A stretch of DNA of 64,000 nt from an uncultured Flavobacteriaceae bacterium (GCA_947500445.1 CANMSB010000016.1:42018-106017), one strand, 5' to 3'; shown: positions 8,228-18,394, counted from the stretch's first letter. Notes: generated by a model not told the origin, from the letters alone. Numbers and translations are program-made.

Positions 8228-11200
8228 ATGAAAAAATTGTCGGGTGCCAGGGATTGGCACGCAGAAAAGTTGGGTGCCAGCCTAAAACTAAAGATGAGAA
8301 TAAGTTTTGTTTGTATGTTTCTCGCACTATGCCAATTGTCCGCAAACAGCATGTTTTCGCAAGAAAAACTGCAGTTTGAGTACGAGGAGGTACCATTGGT
8401 ACAGGTTTTGGATGAAATACAAAAACAGAGCGGATATTCTTTTTTCTATAATTCCAATAGAATTTCCATACGCAAAAAAGTATCGGTACGGGCGAACCAG
8501 GAATCGGTGAAAACGGTATTGGATCGGTTGGCCGGTCTTGGAAGCTTTCAATACGAATTCAAGGGAAGGCTCATTGTATTGACCAAAGAAAAGGAACCCC
8601 CAACGAAAATGGAGGAGCAGGATACGGAACTTCAAGGGCAGGTGAACGATGATGAAGGCGCTCCTTTGCCGGGAGCGAACGTTTTGGTCAAGGGCACCAG
8701 CATTGGTACACAGACCGATTTCGACGGTAAATTTACAATAGAAGTACCCGAGGGAAGCGAAACCTTGGTCATTTCCTATATTGGTTTTAAGACCCAAGAA
8801 GTTGCCATAGCAGGTCAGGACAATATCACCGTTCAGCTAGTGGCCGCCGCTGCGCAGCTGGAAGATGTTGTGGTAGTGGGTTCCCGAGGAAAACCACGTA
8901 CCAATGTGGAGCGCCCCGTACCTATAGACGTCATTTCTTCGGAAGACTTGGCCTCGACCGGACAGCAGGATATCGGACAGGCATTACAGTTTAGTGCCCC
9001 TTCGTTCACCGCGGTGAAATTTGGGATCAACGATTTGGCACCCTTGGTGGATCCGGCCACTTTAAGAGGTCTTGCGCCCGACCAAACGCTTTTATTGGTC
9101 AATGGTAAACGACGTCATAAAGTATCTTTTTTCAGTTTGAACGACGGGGTCGGAAAAGGCCAGTTGGGTAACGATATCAACGCCATTCCCGGTGCCGCGG
9201 TAAAACGGGTCGAAATATTACGGGACGGGGCCGCTGCTCAGTACGGTTCCGATGCGATAGCCGGTGTAATGAACATGCAATTGAAAGATGCCCGGGAAGG
9301 GGGAAGCGTTACCTTTTATACCGGGGTGTCCTCTACCAATCCAAAATATGATGATCTTGGCAGCAATGCCGACCTCGAGGGAGAGAGTATTTACGGCGGG
9401 CGTATTTCCGATGGCCATGTATACAATATGTCGGCCAACTTTGGATTGCCTTGGGGCGAAGAGGGGTTTGTAAATACGACATTGGCCTTTAGCCATGCCG
9501 AACCTTCCGACCGTTCCGGGACCTACTCGCACAGTACCGGATGGTATACAGACGAGCAAGTGGCCGCGGCCGGTGCCGCTTCGGACGAAGAACTGCAACG
9601 CATCAACGGTATCGATCTGGATCGGGCCATATTGGGTACTGCGGAAAACACTAACGGTGCCCTCTTCGTAAACATGGGCAGACCGGTTTCGGAAGACGTG
9701 GATTTTTATGCCTTTGGTGGATTTACCATGAAAAAAATTATTGGAAGTGTATTTTCCAGAAGTCCGGCGCGAAACGATCGTAATGCCCTGGATATTTTTC
9801 CGAACGGATACAACCCCGAACTCCCCTCGTTGTTGACCGATTGGCAGGTCACTTCTGGGATAAAGGGCGATATCGGAAAGGATTGGAATATGGATGCCAG
9901 TTTGGGCTATAGCGGGAACAATGTAGATTTTTTTGCACGAAACACCGTAAATCCAAGCTGGGGAGCCGACTCCCCAACGCAGTTTTATACCGGTTCGTTA
10001 AACGTGACCCAAACCGTTTTCAATCTTGATTTTGCTAAAATTTTCAGCGAAAAAACGACCTTGGCATTGGGTTCGGAACTTCGTTTCGAATCATTTCAGC
10101 AGTCACAGGGCGATGCCTATTCCTGGGCACCGGGACCTTTGGGCGGTAAGGATGCCACCACCTCGGGCAGGGCAGGTTTTTCCGATCTTACCGATGGGGA
10201 ATGGACACGGAACAATATCGGTATCTATGCAGAATTGGAACAGGACTTTACGGAGGATTTTCTAATAGCCGCCGCTGCCAGATATGAGAACTATTCCGAT
10301 TTTGGTGACGATTGGTCGTTCAAAATGGCCACCCGCTATAAGTTGCTGGACGATAAACTGTCCTTCAGGGGATCCGTAAACCGATCGTTCCGAGCGCCAT
10401 CATTGGTGCAATTTCAGTACAGTAATTACGGAAAGATTCAGCAAGATACCGATGGCAACACGGTAGTAACGCCGTTTTTGCCCATCCGAAACGAGCTTAC
10501 CCAGCAAGCCTTTGGCATTACCGAACTAAAACCGGAAACTTCCTTTGATATTGCTTTGGGCCTGACCTCTAAACTGAGCGACAAGTTGTCCTTTACCTTG
10601 GATGTATATAACATTGCCATTGATGACCGTATTCTTGTTTCGGGAGGTATTCCCGCGGCGGATTTTGCCGAATTTGCCAATACCAATTATGATGAGATAA
10701 ACGTATTTACCAACGCGGTGAACACCACTACCAAAGGGTTGGATTTTGTGGCGAACTATAAAACGTATGTGAACGATAAGGACCAACTTCGGTTTTCACT
10801 TGCTGCAAACTTTAATGAAACCACGATAGACGGGTTCAACCTTCCGGGGGCTTTCGCGGATAGGGAGGAAGATTTGATCGACGACCGTGATATTTTGTTT
10901 TTGACGAAAGGGATACCCAACAGTAAGATCATTGCCAGTGGGGAATACCAATTCGGTATTTTCTCGACCTTGTTGCGCCTTACGCGTTTTGGGGAAGTGG
11001 CCGATGCTAGGGAGCCTGATCCGGGAGCGGAAAGTGGTTTTCAGGAGTTTGCGCCCAAGTTCGTTACCGACCTATCGGTTACCGCGAACTTTACCGAAAA
11101 AGTATCGCTTACGGCCGGTGTGAACAACCTGTTCGACGAATATCCGGACATGTTGCTATCACCGAACGTTAGGGGAGAGGTTATCTATTCCCGTCGTACC

Positions 11201-11257
11201 AATCAGTTCGGAACACAGGGGCGTTTTCTGAACATGTCCTTGAACTATCGATGGTAG
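8228..11257 (+). CDS. TonB-dependent outer membrane receptor with STN signalling domain
   Basis: The 1009-residue product starts with a long Bacteroidota-type signal sequence ending near NSMFSQ. It is followed by an STN domain (about 50-105, VPLVQVLDEIQKQSGYSFFY) that talks to FecR, a carboxypeptidase-like regulatory domain (about 130-215, GAPLPGANVLVKGTS), a plug (about 220-345, with RGLAPDQTLLLVNGKRRH and VKRVEILRDGAAAQYGSDAIAGV) and a C-terminal barrel ending in the aromatic residue W (SLNYRW). It imports an unidentified ligand using TonB energy and signals through the FecR and sigma genes upstream. No SusD-type lipoprotein is encoded next to it, so it is not a standard SusCD pair; the downstream beta-propeller lipoprotein could be a functional partner. 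Confidence 0.93.
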   Translation: MKKLSGARDWHAEKLGASLKLKMRISFVCMFLALCQLSANSMFSQEKLQFEYEEVPLVQVLDEIQKQSGYSFFYNSNRISIRKKVSVRANQESVKTVLDRLAGLGSFQYEFKGRLIVLTKEKEPPTKMEEQDTELQGQVNDDEGAPLPGANVLVKGTSIGTQTDFDGKFTIEVPEGSETLVISYIGFKTQEVAIAGQDNITVQLVAAAAQLEDVVVVGSRGKPRTNVERPVPIDVISSEDLASTGQQDIGQALQFSAPSFTAVKFGINDLAPLVDPATLRGLAPDQTLLLVNGKRRHKVSFFSLNDGVGKGQLGNDINAIPGAAVKRVEILRDGAAAQYGSDAIAGVMNMQLKDAREGGSVTFYTGVSSTNPKYDDLGSNADLEGESIYGGRISDGHVYNMSANFGLPWGEEGFVNTTLAFSHAEPSDRSGTYSHSTGWYTDEQVAAAGAASDEELQRINGIDLDRAILGTAENTNGALFVNMGRPVSEDVDFYAFGGFTMKKIIGSVFSRSPARNDRNALDIFPNGYNPELPSLLTDWQVTSGIKGDIGKDWNMDASLGYSGNNVDFFARNTVNPSWGADSPTQFYTGSLNVTQTVFNLDFAKIFSEKTTLALGSELRFESFQQSQGDAYSWAPGPLGGKDATTSGRAGFSDLTDGEWTRNNIGIYAELEQDFTEDFLIAAAARYENYSDFGDDWSFKMATRYKLLDDKLSFRGSVNRSFRAPSLVQFQYSNYGKIQQDTDGNTVVTPFLPIRNELTQQAFGITELKPETSFDIALGLTSKLSDKLSFTLDVYNIAIDDRILVSGGIPAADFAEFANTNYDEINVFTNAVNTTTKGLDFVANYKTYVNDKDQLRFSLAANFNETTIDGFNLPGAFADREEDLIDDRDILFLTKGIPNSKIIASGEYQFGIFSTLLRLTRFGEVADAREPDPGAESGFQEFAPKFVTDLSVTANFTEKVSLTAGVNNLFDEYPDMLLSPNVRGEVIYSRRTNQFGTQGRFLNMSLNYRW

Positions 11258-11292
11258 GTGATAACGATAGTATTTTCGTAAAGAAGGATTAC

Positions 11293-12294
11293 ATGCGATA
11301 CCTGGTACTTTTTTTGGCCCTGTTTTTGACCGCTTGTGGCGTTTCGCAGCGCGTAACGGGTTTTAAGGCGGAACGTTTGCCGGAAAACCCGATCATTACG
11401 GCGCCCATGTTCCCCGGTGATGACGGAGCGAACATTAACGGTCCGTCCTTGGTAAAGGTGCCCGATTTTGTAGAAAATCCCTTGGGTAACTATTACTTGT
11501 ATTTTGCCCACCATAATGGCAAATATATCCGTATGGCCTATGCCGATGCGGTCGAGGGTCCTTATACAATTTATGAGCCGGGAACTTTGCGTTTAGAGGA
11601 CTGCATATGCGATCGGGTAAAACCCGGTGACCCTTATGTACCGCATATCGCATCGCCCGAGGTAGAGATCGATGAAGCCGAAAAAAAGTTTGTCATGTAC
11701 TTTCATTGCCCACAGTATTTGGGTGGGGACCGTAAATTCAAGCAAAATTTTGCACAGTTGACTTTGAGGAGTACCTCCGATAACGGTATCGACTTTGTTC
11801 CGGAAAGCGAGCCCTTGGGCGTATCCTACTTTAGGGTATTCCCATGGAACGGCTACCAGTATGCCATAGCGCGTTTGGGACAGCTTTACCGTTCCACCGA
11901 TGGTATTTCCGACTTTGAAAAAGGCCCGAACCCTTTTTTAAAGGTAGCTGGTGATAAGCAGGTACGCCACAACGATATTTATTTGGAGGACGATACCCTT
12001 TGGGTGTTTTATACCCAAATTGGCGATGCTCCCGAAAACATGCTCGTTTCAAAAATACGGTTGACGGAAAATTGGGAGGATTGGAAAGTGGAGGCACCAA
12101 AGGTGGTATTGCGCCCGGAGACTTCCTATGAGGGAATAGACCTGGAGACGCTACCTTCAAAACGAGGGGCCATTTTTGAGCCGGTAAAACAGTTTCGCGA
12201 TCCCAATGTTTTTAACGATGGCGGCACCTTATACCTCCTGTATGCGGTGGAGGGAGAAACGGCTATTGCCATTAGCAAGTTGAAAAAAGAATAG
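11293..12294 (+). CDS. Five-bladed beta-propeller glycosidase-like lipoprotein (GH43/GH117-like fold)
   Basis: I chose the ATG at 11293 because it starts a clean lipoprotein signal with lipobox LTAC; the earlier ATG at 11251 overlaps the receptor stop. The mature chain of about 315 residues has propeller features of clan F/J-type glycosidases: PENPIITAPMFPGDDGANINGPS near the start, YYLYFAHHNGKYIRMAYAD, and late FRDPNVFNDGGTLYLLYAVEG. The family cannot be fixed by eye; GH43, GH32 and GH117 share this fold. It follows the TonB receptor by 35 bp and is very likely cotranscribed, so it is expected to bind or trim the receptor ligand at the cell surface. Confidence 0.65.
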   Translation: MRYLVLFLALFLTACGVSQRVTGFKAERLPENPIITAPMFPGDDGANINGPSLVKVPDFVENPLGNYYLYFAHHNGKYIRMAYADAVEGPYTIYEPGTLRLEDCICDRVKPGDPYVPHIASPEVEIDEAEKKFVMYFHCPQYLGGDRKFKQNFAQLTLRSTSDNGIDFVPESEPLGVSYFRVFPWNGYQYAIARLGQLYRSTDGISDFEKGPNPFLKVAGDKQVRHNDIYLEDDTLWVFYTQIGDAPENMLVSKIRLTENWEDWKVEAPKVVLRPETSYEGIDLETLPSKRGAIFEPVKQFRDPNVFNDGGTLYLLYAVEGETAIAISKLKKE

Positions 12295-12317
12295 TTTAAG
12301 TTTGAGTTAGTTTGGCT

Positions 12318-12350
12318 AAAGGGGGCAAAGTGGTGTTTGCTCCCTTTTTT
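12318..12350 (+). terminator. Rho-independent terminator after the receptor operon
   Basis: Bases 12318-12329 pair with 12336-12347 with one G-T wobble, around a six-base loop, and the arm runs into a T tract up to 12350. It ends the receptor/propeller transcript. Confidence 0.85.
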
Positions 12351-12415
12351 AACGCTTCGGCCATATGAAGGAACCCCCTTCCGATTAACGATATCCCACA
12401 TAAAATAGCTCGTAT

Positions 12416-13843
12416 ATGAACGCTAAGAACATTGGTTTTCTTTTTGGGTTGCTCATTTTTGTAATCCTCTTGATTTTTCCTATCCCGTATTTGGACGAAA
12501 AGGCGGGCAAGGTGGTCGCCGTGGCGGCTTGGATGGTGGTTTGGTGGGTATTCGAGGCCGTGTCCATATCGGTTACGGCATTGGTGCCCCTTGCTTTTTT
12601 CCCACTATTGGGGGTCATGGACATCAAGGCTGCGGCCTCCAATTATTCCAGCCCCATTGTATTTCTGTTTTTTGGTGGGTTCGTAATGGCCTTGGCACTT
12701 GAAAATGTCGGGTTGCACAAAAGGATTGCTTTGAACATCATGCGGGTTATCGGTGGCAGTGCCAATAAGGTAATTTTAGGTTTTATGACCGCTACCGCCT
12801 TAATGAGCATGTGGATTTCCAATACGGCCAGTACGGTGGTCATGCTACCCATTGCCCTTTCCGTAATCGACCTTTTGTTGAACGACGCCGATGGATATAC
12901 CAAGAATGATAAAAACTTTGCGTTATCGATACTTTTGGGTATTGCCTTTGCCGCTAACGTCGGAGGTATCGCCACCTTGATCGGAACCCCTCCAAATTCC
13001 GTCATGCTCGGTTTTTTGGAAAAGGGATACGGTATCGAGATCGGGTTTTTTGATTGGATGAAACTAGGGGTGCCCTTCGCCATCGTGCTGTTGTTCATTT
13101 CATTTTTATGTTTGGTGTACGTGTTTTACCCCAACCGCTTGGGCAAACTGGAAGGCTCCAAAAAAATAATCGATGATGAGCTTGCCAAGTTGGGAAAGAT
13201 CGGAAGCGGGGAACGGGTGGTGATCATTATCTTTATGATGGCTATTTTTTGTTGGATCGCCAGAGGTCCGTTGAACACATGGTTTCCGTCATTACAACTG
13301 ACCGATACCACCATCAGTGTGTTGGCCGCTCTTGCCATGTTTACGATACCGTACCGGTTTCAGGATCGGAAATTTACCATCGTTTGGGAAGATACCCGGC
13401 GGCTCCCTTGGGGCATTCTTATTCTTTTTGGAGGTGGTTTGGCCTTGGCTTCGGGTTTCGCACAAGCAGGATTGATCGATACGGTGGGGAACTTTGTCGC
13501 CGGCCAGAGCGGTTGGACCGTTTGGGGAACTACGGTAACGCTCATTCTACTGGTGCTTTTCTGTACCGAACTGATGAGCAATGTGGCGCTTACTGCGGTG
13601 GTATTGCCTTTGGTGGCAGGTATCGCTATGGGTTTTGATGTCCCCGTCTTACAAATGGTGGTTCCGGTAACCATAGCATCGAGCTGCGCATTTATGTTAC
13701 CGATGGCCACACCGCCAAACGCCATTGTGTTTGCCAGTGGCCATGTAAAAGTAGGGCAAATGGCTAAAATTGGTTTTTTTCTGAACCTCATATCAGTGGC
13801 CCTGATCAGCTGTTTGGTATACTTTTTTACGGTATTGACATAA
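12416..13843 (+). CDS. DASS-family (SLC13-like) sodium:dicarboxylate/sulfate symporter
   Basis: This 475-residue inner membrane protein has the repeated DASS substrate-site signatures: SNTASTVVMLPIA in the first half and MSNVALTAVVLP in the second, where the second SNT is SNV. Other family marks are GGIATLIGTPPNSVM and the C-terminal MLPMATPPNAIVF. Members move dicarboxylates or sulfate with sodium. It lies after a terminator, so it probably has its own promoter. Given the fucosidase-like genes and the sulfatase at 51.3 kb, sulfate from sulfated glycans is one candidate and succinate-type acids another; the sequence does not decide. Confidence 0.85.
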   Translation: MNAKNIGFLFGLLIFVILLIFPIPYLDEKAGKVVAVAAWMVVWWVFEAVSISVTALVPLAFFPLLGVMDIKAAASNYSSPIVFLFFGGFVMALALENVGLHKRIALNIMRVIGGSANKVILGFMTATALMSMWISNTASTVVMLPIALSVIDLLLNDADGYTKNDKNFALSILLGIAFAANVGGIATLIGTPPNSVMLGFLEKGYGIEIGFFDWMKLGVPFAIVLLFISFLCLVYVFYPNRLGKLEGSKKIIDDELAKLGKIGSGERVVIIIFMMAIFCWIARGPLNTWFPSLQLTDTTISVLAALAMFTIPYRFQDRKFTIVWEDTRRLPWGILILFGGGLALASGFAQAGLIDTVGNFVAGQSGWTVWGTTVTLILLVLFCTELMSNVALTAVVLPLVAGIAMGFDVPVLQMVVPVTIASSCAFMLPMATPPNAIVFASGHVKVGQMAKIGFFLNLISVALISCLVYFFTVLT

Positions 13844-13881
13844 GCTGACGAAGTGCTCATGCATAAACGGGGTTCAATTGA

Positions 13882-15021
13882 TCAGCTGTAATGAAAAGCG
13901 ATTTTTGCCAACTGGCCAACGATTTTTACGGAGTCTTTCATGGAAAGTTTGGAACCATCGGCGTGGACCCATCTTTTTAAAGGTTGTTCACAGATCATTT
14001 TTTGTGCGCTCTGTTTGCCGTACCGTTTGCGCATGCGCATAAAAATTTCAACATCAAAAAGCCATCGGGTAATAAACGTATTGGTAAACAGGGGTACGAT
14101 CAATTCGCGTCGCATCACCTTTGCGCCACATTGGGTATCGTTAAAGGGCATTCGCAAAATACTACGGATGATGAGGTTGATGGTCTTACTGATGATTTTT
14201 CGTGCCGATTCTTTGGTAATGTCCGCACCCATACGGCTCATTCGAGATCCGCTCACGATTTTAAAGTCCGATGCGCGCAGGGTTTTCACGAGATCGTCAA
14301 AATCCCGAAAATCGGTGGACAGGTCGGCATCCAAATAGCCGATATAGTCCAATTGGGTATCTTTTACCAAATGGAGCACTCCTTGGCGTACCGCTTCCGC
14401 TTTACCGCCATTTTTGGCACAGTCGTATACACTGATGGTATCCGGATATTCCTGATGTAATTCCTTTAAGACCGCTAAGGTGTTGTCGGTACTACCATCG
14501 TTAACAAAACAAAGGTGATATCCCAGGTTCTTGTGCGCAAAGTTTTTAAAGTCGACCCCGGAAAGTCGTTCGGCTTCGTTGTAACACGGAATTACTACCC
14601 CGACACAGTATTCTTGTAGCATGCGTGAGGAAGTTTGTGCGGTGTTCGTCGCCTTTAGCGCGCCGTCGCCCAATATTCTCCGGATTCGCGCGGCGACCTC
14701 GTTAAGGCTTACCGGTTTTTTCATATAGTCGTCGATACCAAGATCAAAACCGTTCATGATCACGTCTTCGTTGGTGTTTCCCGACATTACTAGTAAGGGA
14801 GTACCGGATTTTTTCTCCCCACGGATGTATTTAACAACTTCCAACCCGGACATATCGGGCATGTTGATATCAACGATTACAAGATCGGGCTTAAAGGCGT
14901 CAAATTGATCTATTCCTTCTTTTCCACTGCTGGCCGTTGCTACGGCGTAACCGAGCTCCATTAGCCTTTTTTTTAAGGACATTAGGATAAGTTGCTGGTC
15001 GTCTATGGCTAAAATTTTCAT
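13882..15021 (-). CDS. Response-regulator receiver domain fused to a GT2 glycosyltransferase
   Basis: The 379-residue protein joins two domains. Residues 1-118 form a CheY-like receiver with acidic pair D7/D8, phosphoacceptor D51 (VIVDINMPDMSG), S80 and a lysine at 101/102. Residues 139-379 form a family 2 glycosyltransferase like dolichyl-phosphate glucosyltransferases: VVIPCYNEAERL, VNDGSTDNT, AKNGGKAEAVRQG, and DAD (231-233) for metal and sugar nucleotide. No transmembrane segment is evident. The receiver is complete, so the enzyme is probably switched by phosphorylation. It is divergent from the membrane-protein operon at 15307, and histidine kinase and Hpt genes lie about 13 kb away. Fusion of a receiver to a sugar transferase is unusual; that it is phosphorylated by the local kinase is an inference. 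Confidence 0.9.
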   Translation of the reverse strand: MKILAIDDQQLILMSLKKRLMELGYAVATASSGKEGIDQFDAFKPDLVIVDINMPDMSGLEVVKYIRGEKKSGTPLLVMSGNTNEDVIMNGFDLGIDDYMKKPVSLNEVAARIRRILGDGALKATNTAQTSSRMLQEYCVGVVIPCYNEAERLSGVDFKNFAHKNLGYHLCFVNDGSTDNTLAVLKELHQEYPDTISVYDCAKNGGKAEAVRQGVLHLVKDTQLDYIGYLDADLSTDFRDFDDLVKTLRASDFKIVSGSRMSRMGADITKESARKIISKTINLIIRSILRMPFNDTQCGAKVMRRELIVPLFTNTFITRWLFDVEIFMRMRKRYGKQSAQKMICEQPLKRWVHADGSKLSMKDSVKIVGQLAKIAFHYS

Positions 15022-15306
15022 TCGATTTGGGTTTAAATGAACCTTTATTAATAGGGCATACGGTAAAAATAATGCCTTTAAAAGGCAACGGGTATATTGC
15101 TATAGCTGAATGGTAGCCAAGTGTCGGTCAATTCGGGATAACCGACGATGTGGCTCTTGAAATTGGTCGATAAATTCCCCCATCAACATTATTATTGTAA
15201 GTAAATACCTTCATTTAACGTAATATCATAATGTATATTGTAGCTCGGTAGCAATATGCCTTTGCCTACTGCGTTAGTATAGGGAAATTTCCTACCGAAA
15301 GAGTTC

Positions 15307-18300
15307 ATGAAAAAGACCAACATACTGCTTATTCTGGCGCTGATCATCGCCTTGATATTCCACGGTTCGGCCATTTTCTTTACCCTGGAGTCTACCTACG
15401 ATGCGTTGATCCATCTGTTTTTTGCTGACCATTATGCACAAAGTTGGTTCGAACCTTGGGATTACCGTTGGTATACGGGTTTTACGGTGCAATCCTATCC
15501 TCCTTTGGTGCACCAGACCATTGGGTTATTATCCTATATCGGAGGGTTAAAGTTTGGTATGTTCTCCGTCGGGCTATTGGCTATTGTACTCTTTGTGACA
15601 GGCGCCTATCGTTTTTCACTTTTAATGACTGGCGATAGAAGGGTAGCAGGTTATGGGGCGCTCTTGGCGGTGTTTTCTTCCACTTTTGTGGAAACACTCC
15701 ACATTTTCGGCCAACTGCCCAGCATTGTCGGCCTTTCCGTATTGATGCATTCCCTACCGGAAATCTACCTATGGCTAAAAACGGGAAAGTACCGGTATTT
15801 TGCCTCCTCCCTCTCCATGATAGCCGTTACGGTAACCTCGCACCATGTAACCCCCATCTTTGGAATGGTATTTTTTATTTTTCCGTTGATCGGTATGGTA
15901 ATCATGGACGCTTCCCGAGAGCAAGTGTCCACAATGAAGGAAGTAACGTTCGTAGTGTTCTTTAAAACGTTCAAAAAACTGTTTTGGCGTATTGTCGGTT
16001 TTGGAATGGCCTCCTTGTTCCTTATCATTACATGTATTCTTCCCTATTGGTACAACTCTAAAAAAAATCCGATCACCCAGGTCCCCATTCCACATGGATC
16101 ACGGGACAACTTTCTGGAAATCACTTCTTCCGGTTTGGTGTTTTTTGTAATTCCGTGGGGGGTACTATTGTTTTTGCTGCCCTATTTCTTTTACCGATTT
16201 TACAGCAAGCGATACCTGTTTTTTGGCCTTTCTTTTTCCATGTTGGCGCTGTTGGGTACCGGTGGTACTACTCCGATTCCCAGGGCGCTGCTCGGTGAAA
16301 CGGCATTCAATATTCTGACCTTGGACCGTTTTACCCTATGGGCCACGATTATGGCGCTGCCTATTTTTGGCGAATTCGTCTATCGTATGGTAGCGGGCGA
16401 TATCAAAAGTCGGATCCAAAGCATGTTCGGAGGGGTCTATCATCGGGTATTGGGCGGTCTTTTGGCCGGAGGCCTGTTGTTCATGGTTATTTTTACGATG
16501 ACCTTGGGCTATTTTAGACCATCGCAACCGGCAAAGATCAAAATGTTGCCCATAGTGAACTTTCTCAATCAAGATTCCCACGATTCCTGGCGGTACCTTC
16601 CTTTGGGTTTTGGAGACCAAATGGCATGGCTCTCCGCACAGACCGCTGCTATGACCGTTGACGGTAACTATCATTCCGCTCGTCGTTTGCCGGAGTTGAC
16701 GACCCGGGCGATCGAACGCTTGGAAAATTCAAAGTTTCGGGGGGTGGCCGGTATCGGTTCGTTACAACAATTTTTGACGGTACCTGAAAAATATAACCTT
16801 AAGTATATTTTTTCGAACGATAAGTTTTACGATCCCATTTTATACTTCTGTGGATGGCAGCGCCTGCAGCATTTGGAAAACGGTATCATGGTTTGGGAAA
16901 AGTTAAATGTACCCCCGTTGCCCGCAATCTTGCCAAAAGAGGATGTGCCGGTATTCTTAAAGATCATGTGGGGTACCATTCCCTTGCTTACTGTGCTGAT
17001 TGCCTTTTTTGTCAATATTCAAATGCTTTGGATAAGAACGCTGAAATTACGCAAGGAAAATGTTCCTTTTTATACCAAACAGTCTATAAATTATAACGGT
17101 TTTTCATCAAAACTGGTGGTGTTTTCCCATATCTGGGCGATGGTGGTGCTAGTTTGTATACTATTCAGTATATACACGTTTTATATACACAACAGTGCCC
17201 AATATGCCCCCGTCAACGTTGTAAAGGCCTACTATAACGCATTGGATTTTAAAAAGTTCGAAGAAGCACATTCCTATCTTGATCCAGAATCCGGTATCGA
17301 CTTGGCGCAATACATGCTGGAAGTGTCGGTAACCGATGGTGTACTCAGTTCTTATGCCAAAATGGACTCTATAGGGGTCACGCTAATCGAAGAGACTGCC
17401 GAAGCCGCCAGGGCAAAAGTGCATACCCGTTGGATCACCCCATTGGAAAAACTGGAGAAGGAAGAAACGGTAGCCATGGTCAAACGCTCGGGAAAATGGC
17501 ATTTGCTACCCGCCCGTTTTGATAATGATGTGCCGCCCGATCAGTTGTTCACGGCAAACGGTACTACTTTTTACAATCATGGTCGACGGCAAATGACCAC
17601 ACAGGAAACACACCATGAAGATGTATTGCAACAGCCGGTGTTGGAAATTCTTTCTGCCAAATTGGTGGACTATAAGGGTCATTACAGCATTATCGGAGAA
17701 ATTCAGAACGTGGACCACGTACCTGCCGATGTGGTGATCCAGGCCACCTTATATAATGATAGGGACGAAGGATTGGCGAACTACAACGCAAAGTATCACA
17801 TGAAGCATAAACTGATGCCTAAGGAAACGACCCCTTTTCGCATCAATTTCGAAGGCATCGCATGGTCTTCCACAAAGGATACCTTGCCCCCGACCTTTGA
17901 CCCCGACCAGTTTACGCCAATAGCGCTTTCGGGCCTTCCGACCAAGTTTGATGTTCAGGCGGCCGGTAACGTAGCCAATACGGATCTGTATAAAAAGGTA
18001 GCGTTACAATCCTTGGTGAAAAAAGATTCCATGTTCCGAGGAACCTTGTTCAATTCGGGCATTCAAGAGGTTACCATTCCGCAACTGCTCATTTCGTATT
18101 ACGATACCGATCACGAACTTATTTGGGTCGACCATCAGTTTTTAAGGGAAGGCGTGCGGGTACAGCGAAAACAGTATTTTGAATATGGCCCTATGGACCT
18201 GGAAGGGTTGCAGGTGATCTCCAACAGTCTGGAGAACTGTTTTGTGAACGGGCTGCCCAATGCCGGTATTTCTGAAAAAGCCTTTCCCGATAGGGACAAG

Positions 18301-18393
18301 GCCCATCGAAAAGAGCAATTACAACAATATTCCGGTGCGGGCTTTTCCTTTTTAAAGTTTCATTTCAACAGCTATATCGGTAACCCAAAATAA
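15307..18393 (+). CDS. Large GT-C-like membrane protein with PTPS-related domain and soluble C-terminal region
   Basis: The 1028-residue protein has many membrane segments in residues 1-480 and two more near 550 and 605. The N-terminal part resembles the 6-pyruvoyl-tetrahydropterin-synthase-related membrane family, which looks like GT-C glycosyltransferases; the acidic motif STYDALIHLFFADHY after the first helix fits such a site. The periplasmic C-terminal half has an NTF2-like segment (about 635-735, VVKAYYNALDFKKFEEAHSYL) and beta-rich FxLYD-like repeats (about 770-960). It starts an operon with the genes at 18395 (one base gap) and 19617 (overlap). By context it may polymerise or modify an exported polysaccharide; no enzymatic role can be proven from sequence. 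A GGAAATTTCC palindrome (15283-15292) lies just before the start. Confidence 0.75.
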   Translation: MKKTNILLILALIIALIFHGSAIFFTLESTYDALIHLFFADHYAQSWFEPWDYRWYTGFTVQSYPPLVHQTIGLLSYIGGLKFGMFSVGLLAIVLFVTGAYRFSLLMTGDRRVAGYGALLAVFSSTFVETLHIFGQLPSIVGLSVLMHSLPEIYLWLKTGKYRYFASSLSMIAVTVTSHHVTPIFGMVFFIFPLIGMVIMDASREQVSTMKEVTFVVFFKTFKKLFWRIVGFGMASLFLIITCILPYWYNSKKNPITQVPIPHGSRDNFLEITSSGLVFFVIPWGVLLFLLPYFFYRFYSKRYLFFGLSFSMLALLGTGGTTPIPRALLGETAFNILTLDRFTLWATIMALPIFGEFVYRMVAGDIKSRIQSMFGGVYHRVLGGLLAGGLLFMVIFTMTLGYFRPSQPAKIKMLPIVNFLNQDSHDSWRYLPLGFGDQMAWLSAQTAAMTVDGNYHSARRLPELTTRAIERLENSKFRGVAGIGSLQQFLTVPEKYNLKYIFSNDKFYDPILYFCGWQRLQHLENGIMVWEKLNVPPLPAILPKEDVPVFLKIMWGTIPLLTVLIAFFVNIQMLWIRTLKLRKENVPFYTKQSINYNGFSSKLVVFSHIWAMVVLVCILFSIYTFYIHNSAQYAPVNVVKAYYNALDFKKFEEAHSYLDPESGIDLAQYMLEVSVTDGVLSSYAKMDSIGVTLIEETAEAARAKVHTRWITPLEKLEKEETVAMVKRSGKWHLLPARFDNDVPPDQLFTANGTTFYNHGRRQMTTQETHHEDVLQQPVLEILSAKLVDYKGHYSIIGEIQNVDHVPADVVIQATLYNDRDEGLANYNAKYHMKHKLMPKETTPFRINFEGIAWSSTKDTLPPTFDPDQFTPIALSGLPTKFDVQAAGNVANTDLYKKVALQSLVKKDSMFRGTLFNSGIQEVTIPQLLISYYDTDHELIWVDHQFLREGVRVQRKQYFEYGPMDLEGLQVISNSLENCFVNGLPNAGISEKAFPDRDKAHRKEQLQQYSGAGFSFLKFHFNSYIGNPK

Positions 18394-18394
18394 C

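Noticed and set aside
8228..12294. SusC/SusD pair
   Set aside because: The receptor lacks the usual SusC ending and no SusD-like lipoprotein follows; the next lipoprotein is a beta-propeller.
15283..15292. GGAAATTTCC palindrome before the 15307 gene as an operator
   Set aside because: A 10-bp palindrome is expected by chance at this size and has no second copy at the related divergent promoters.
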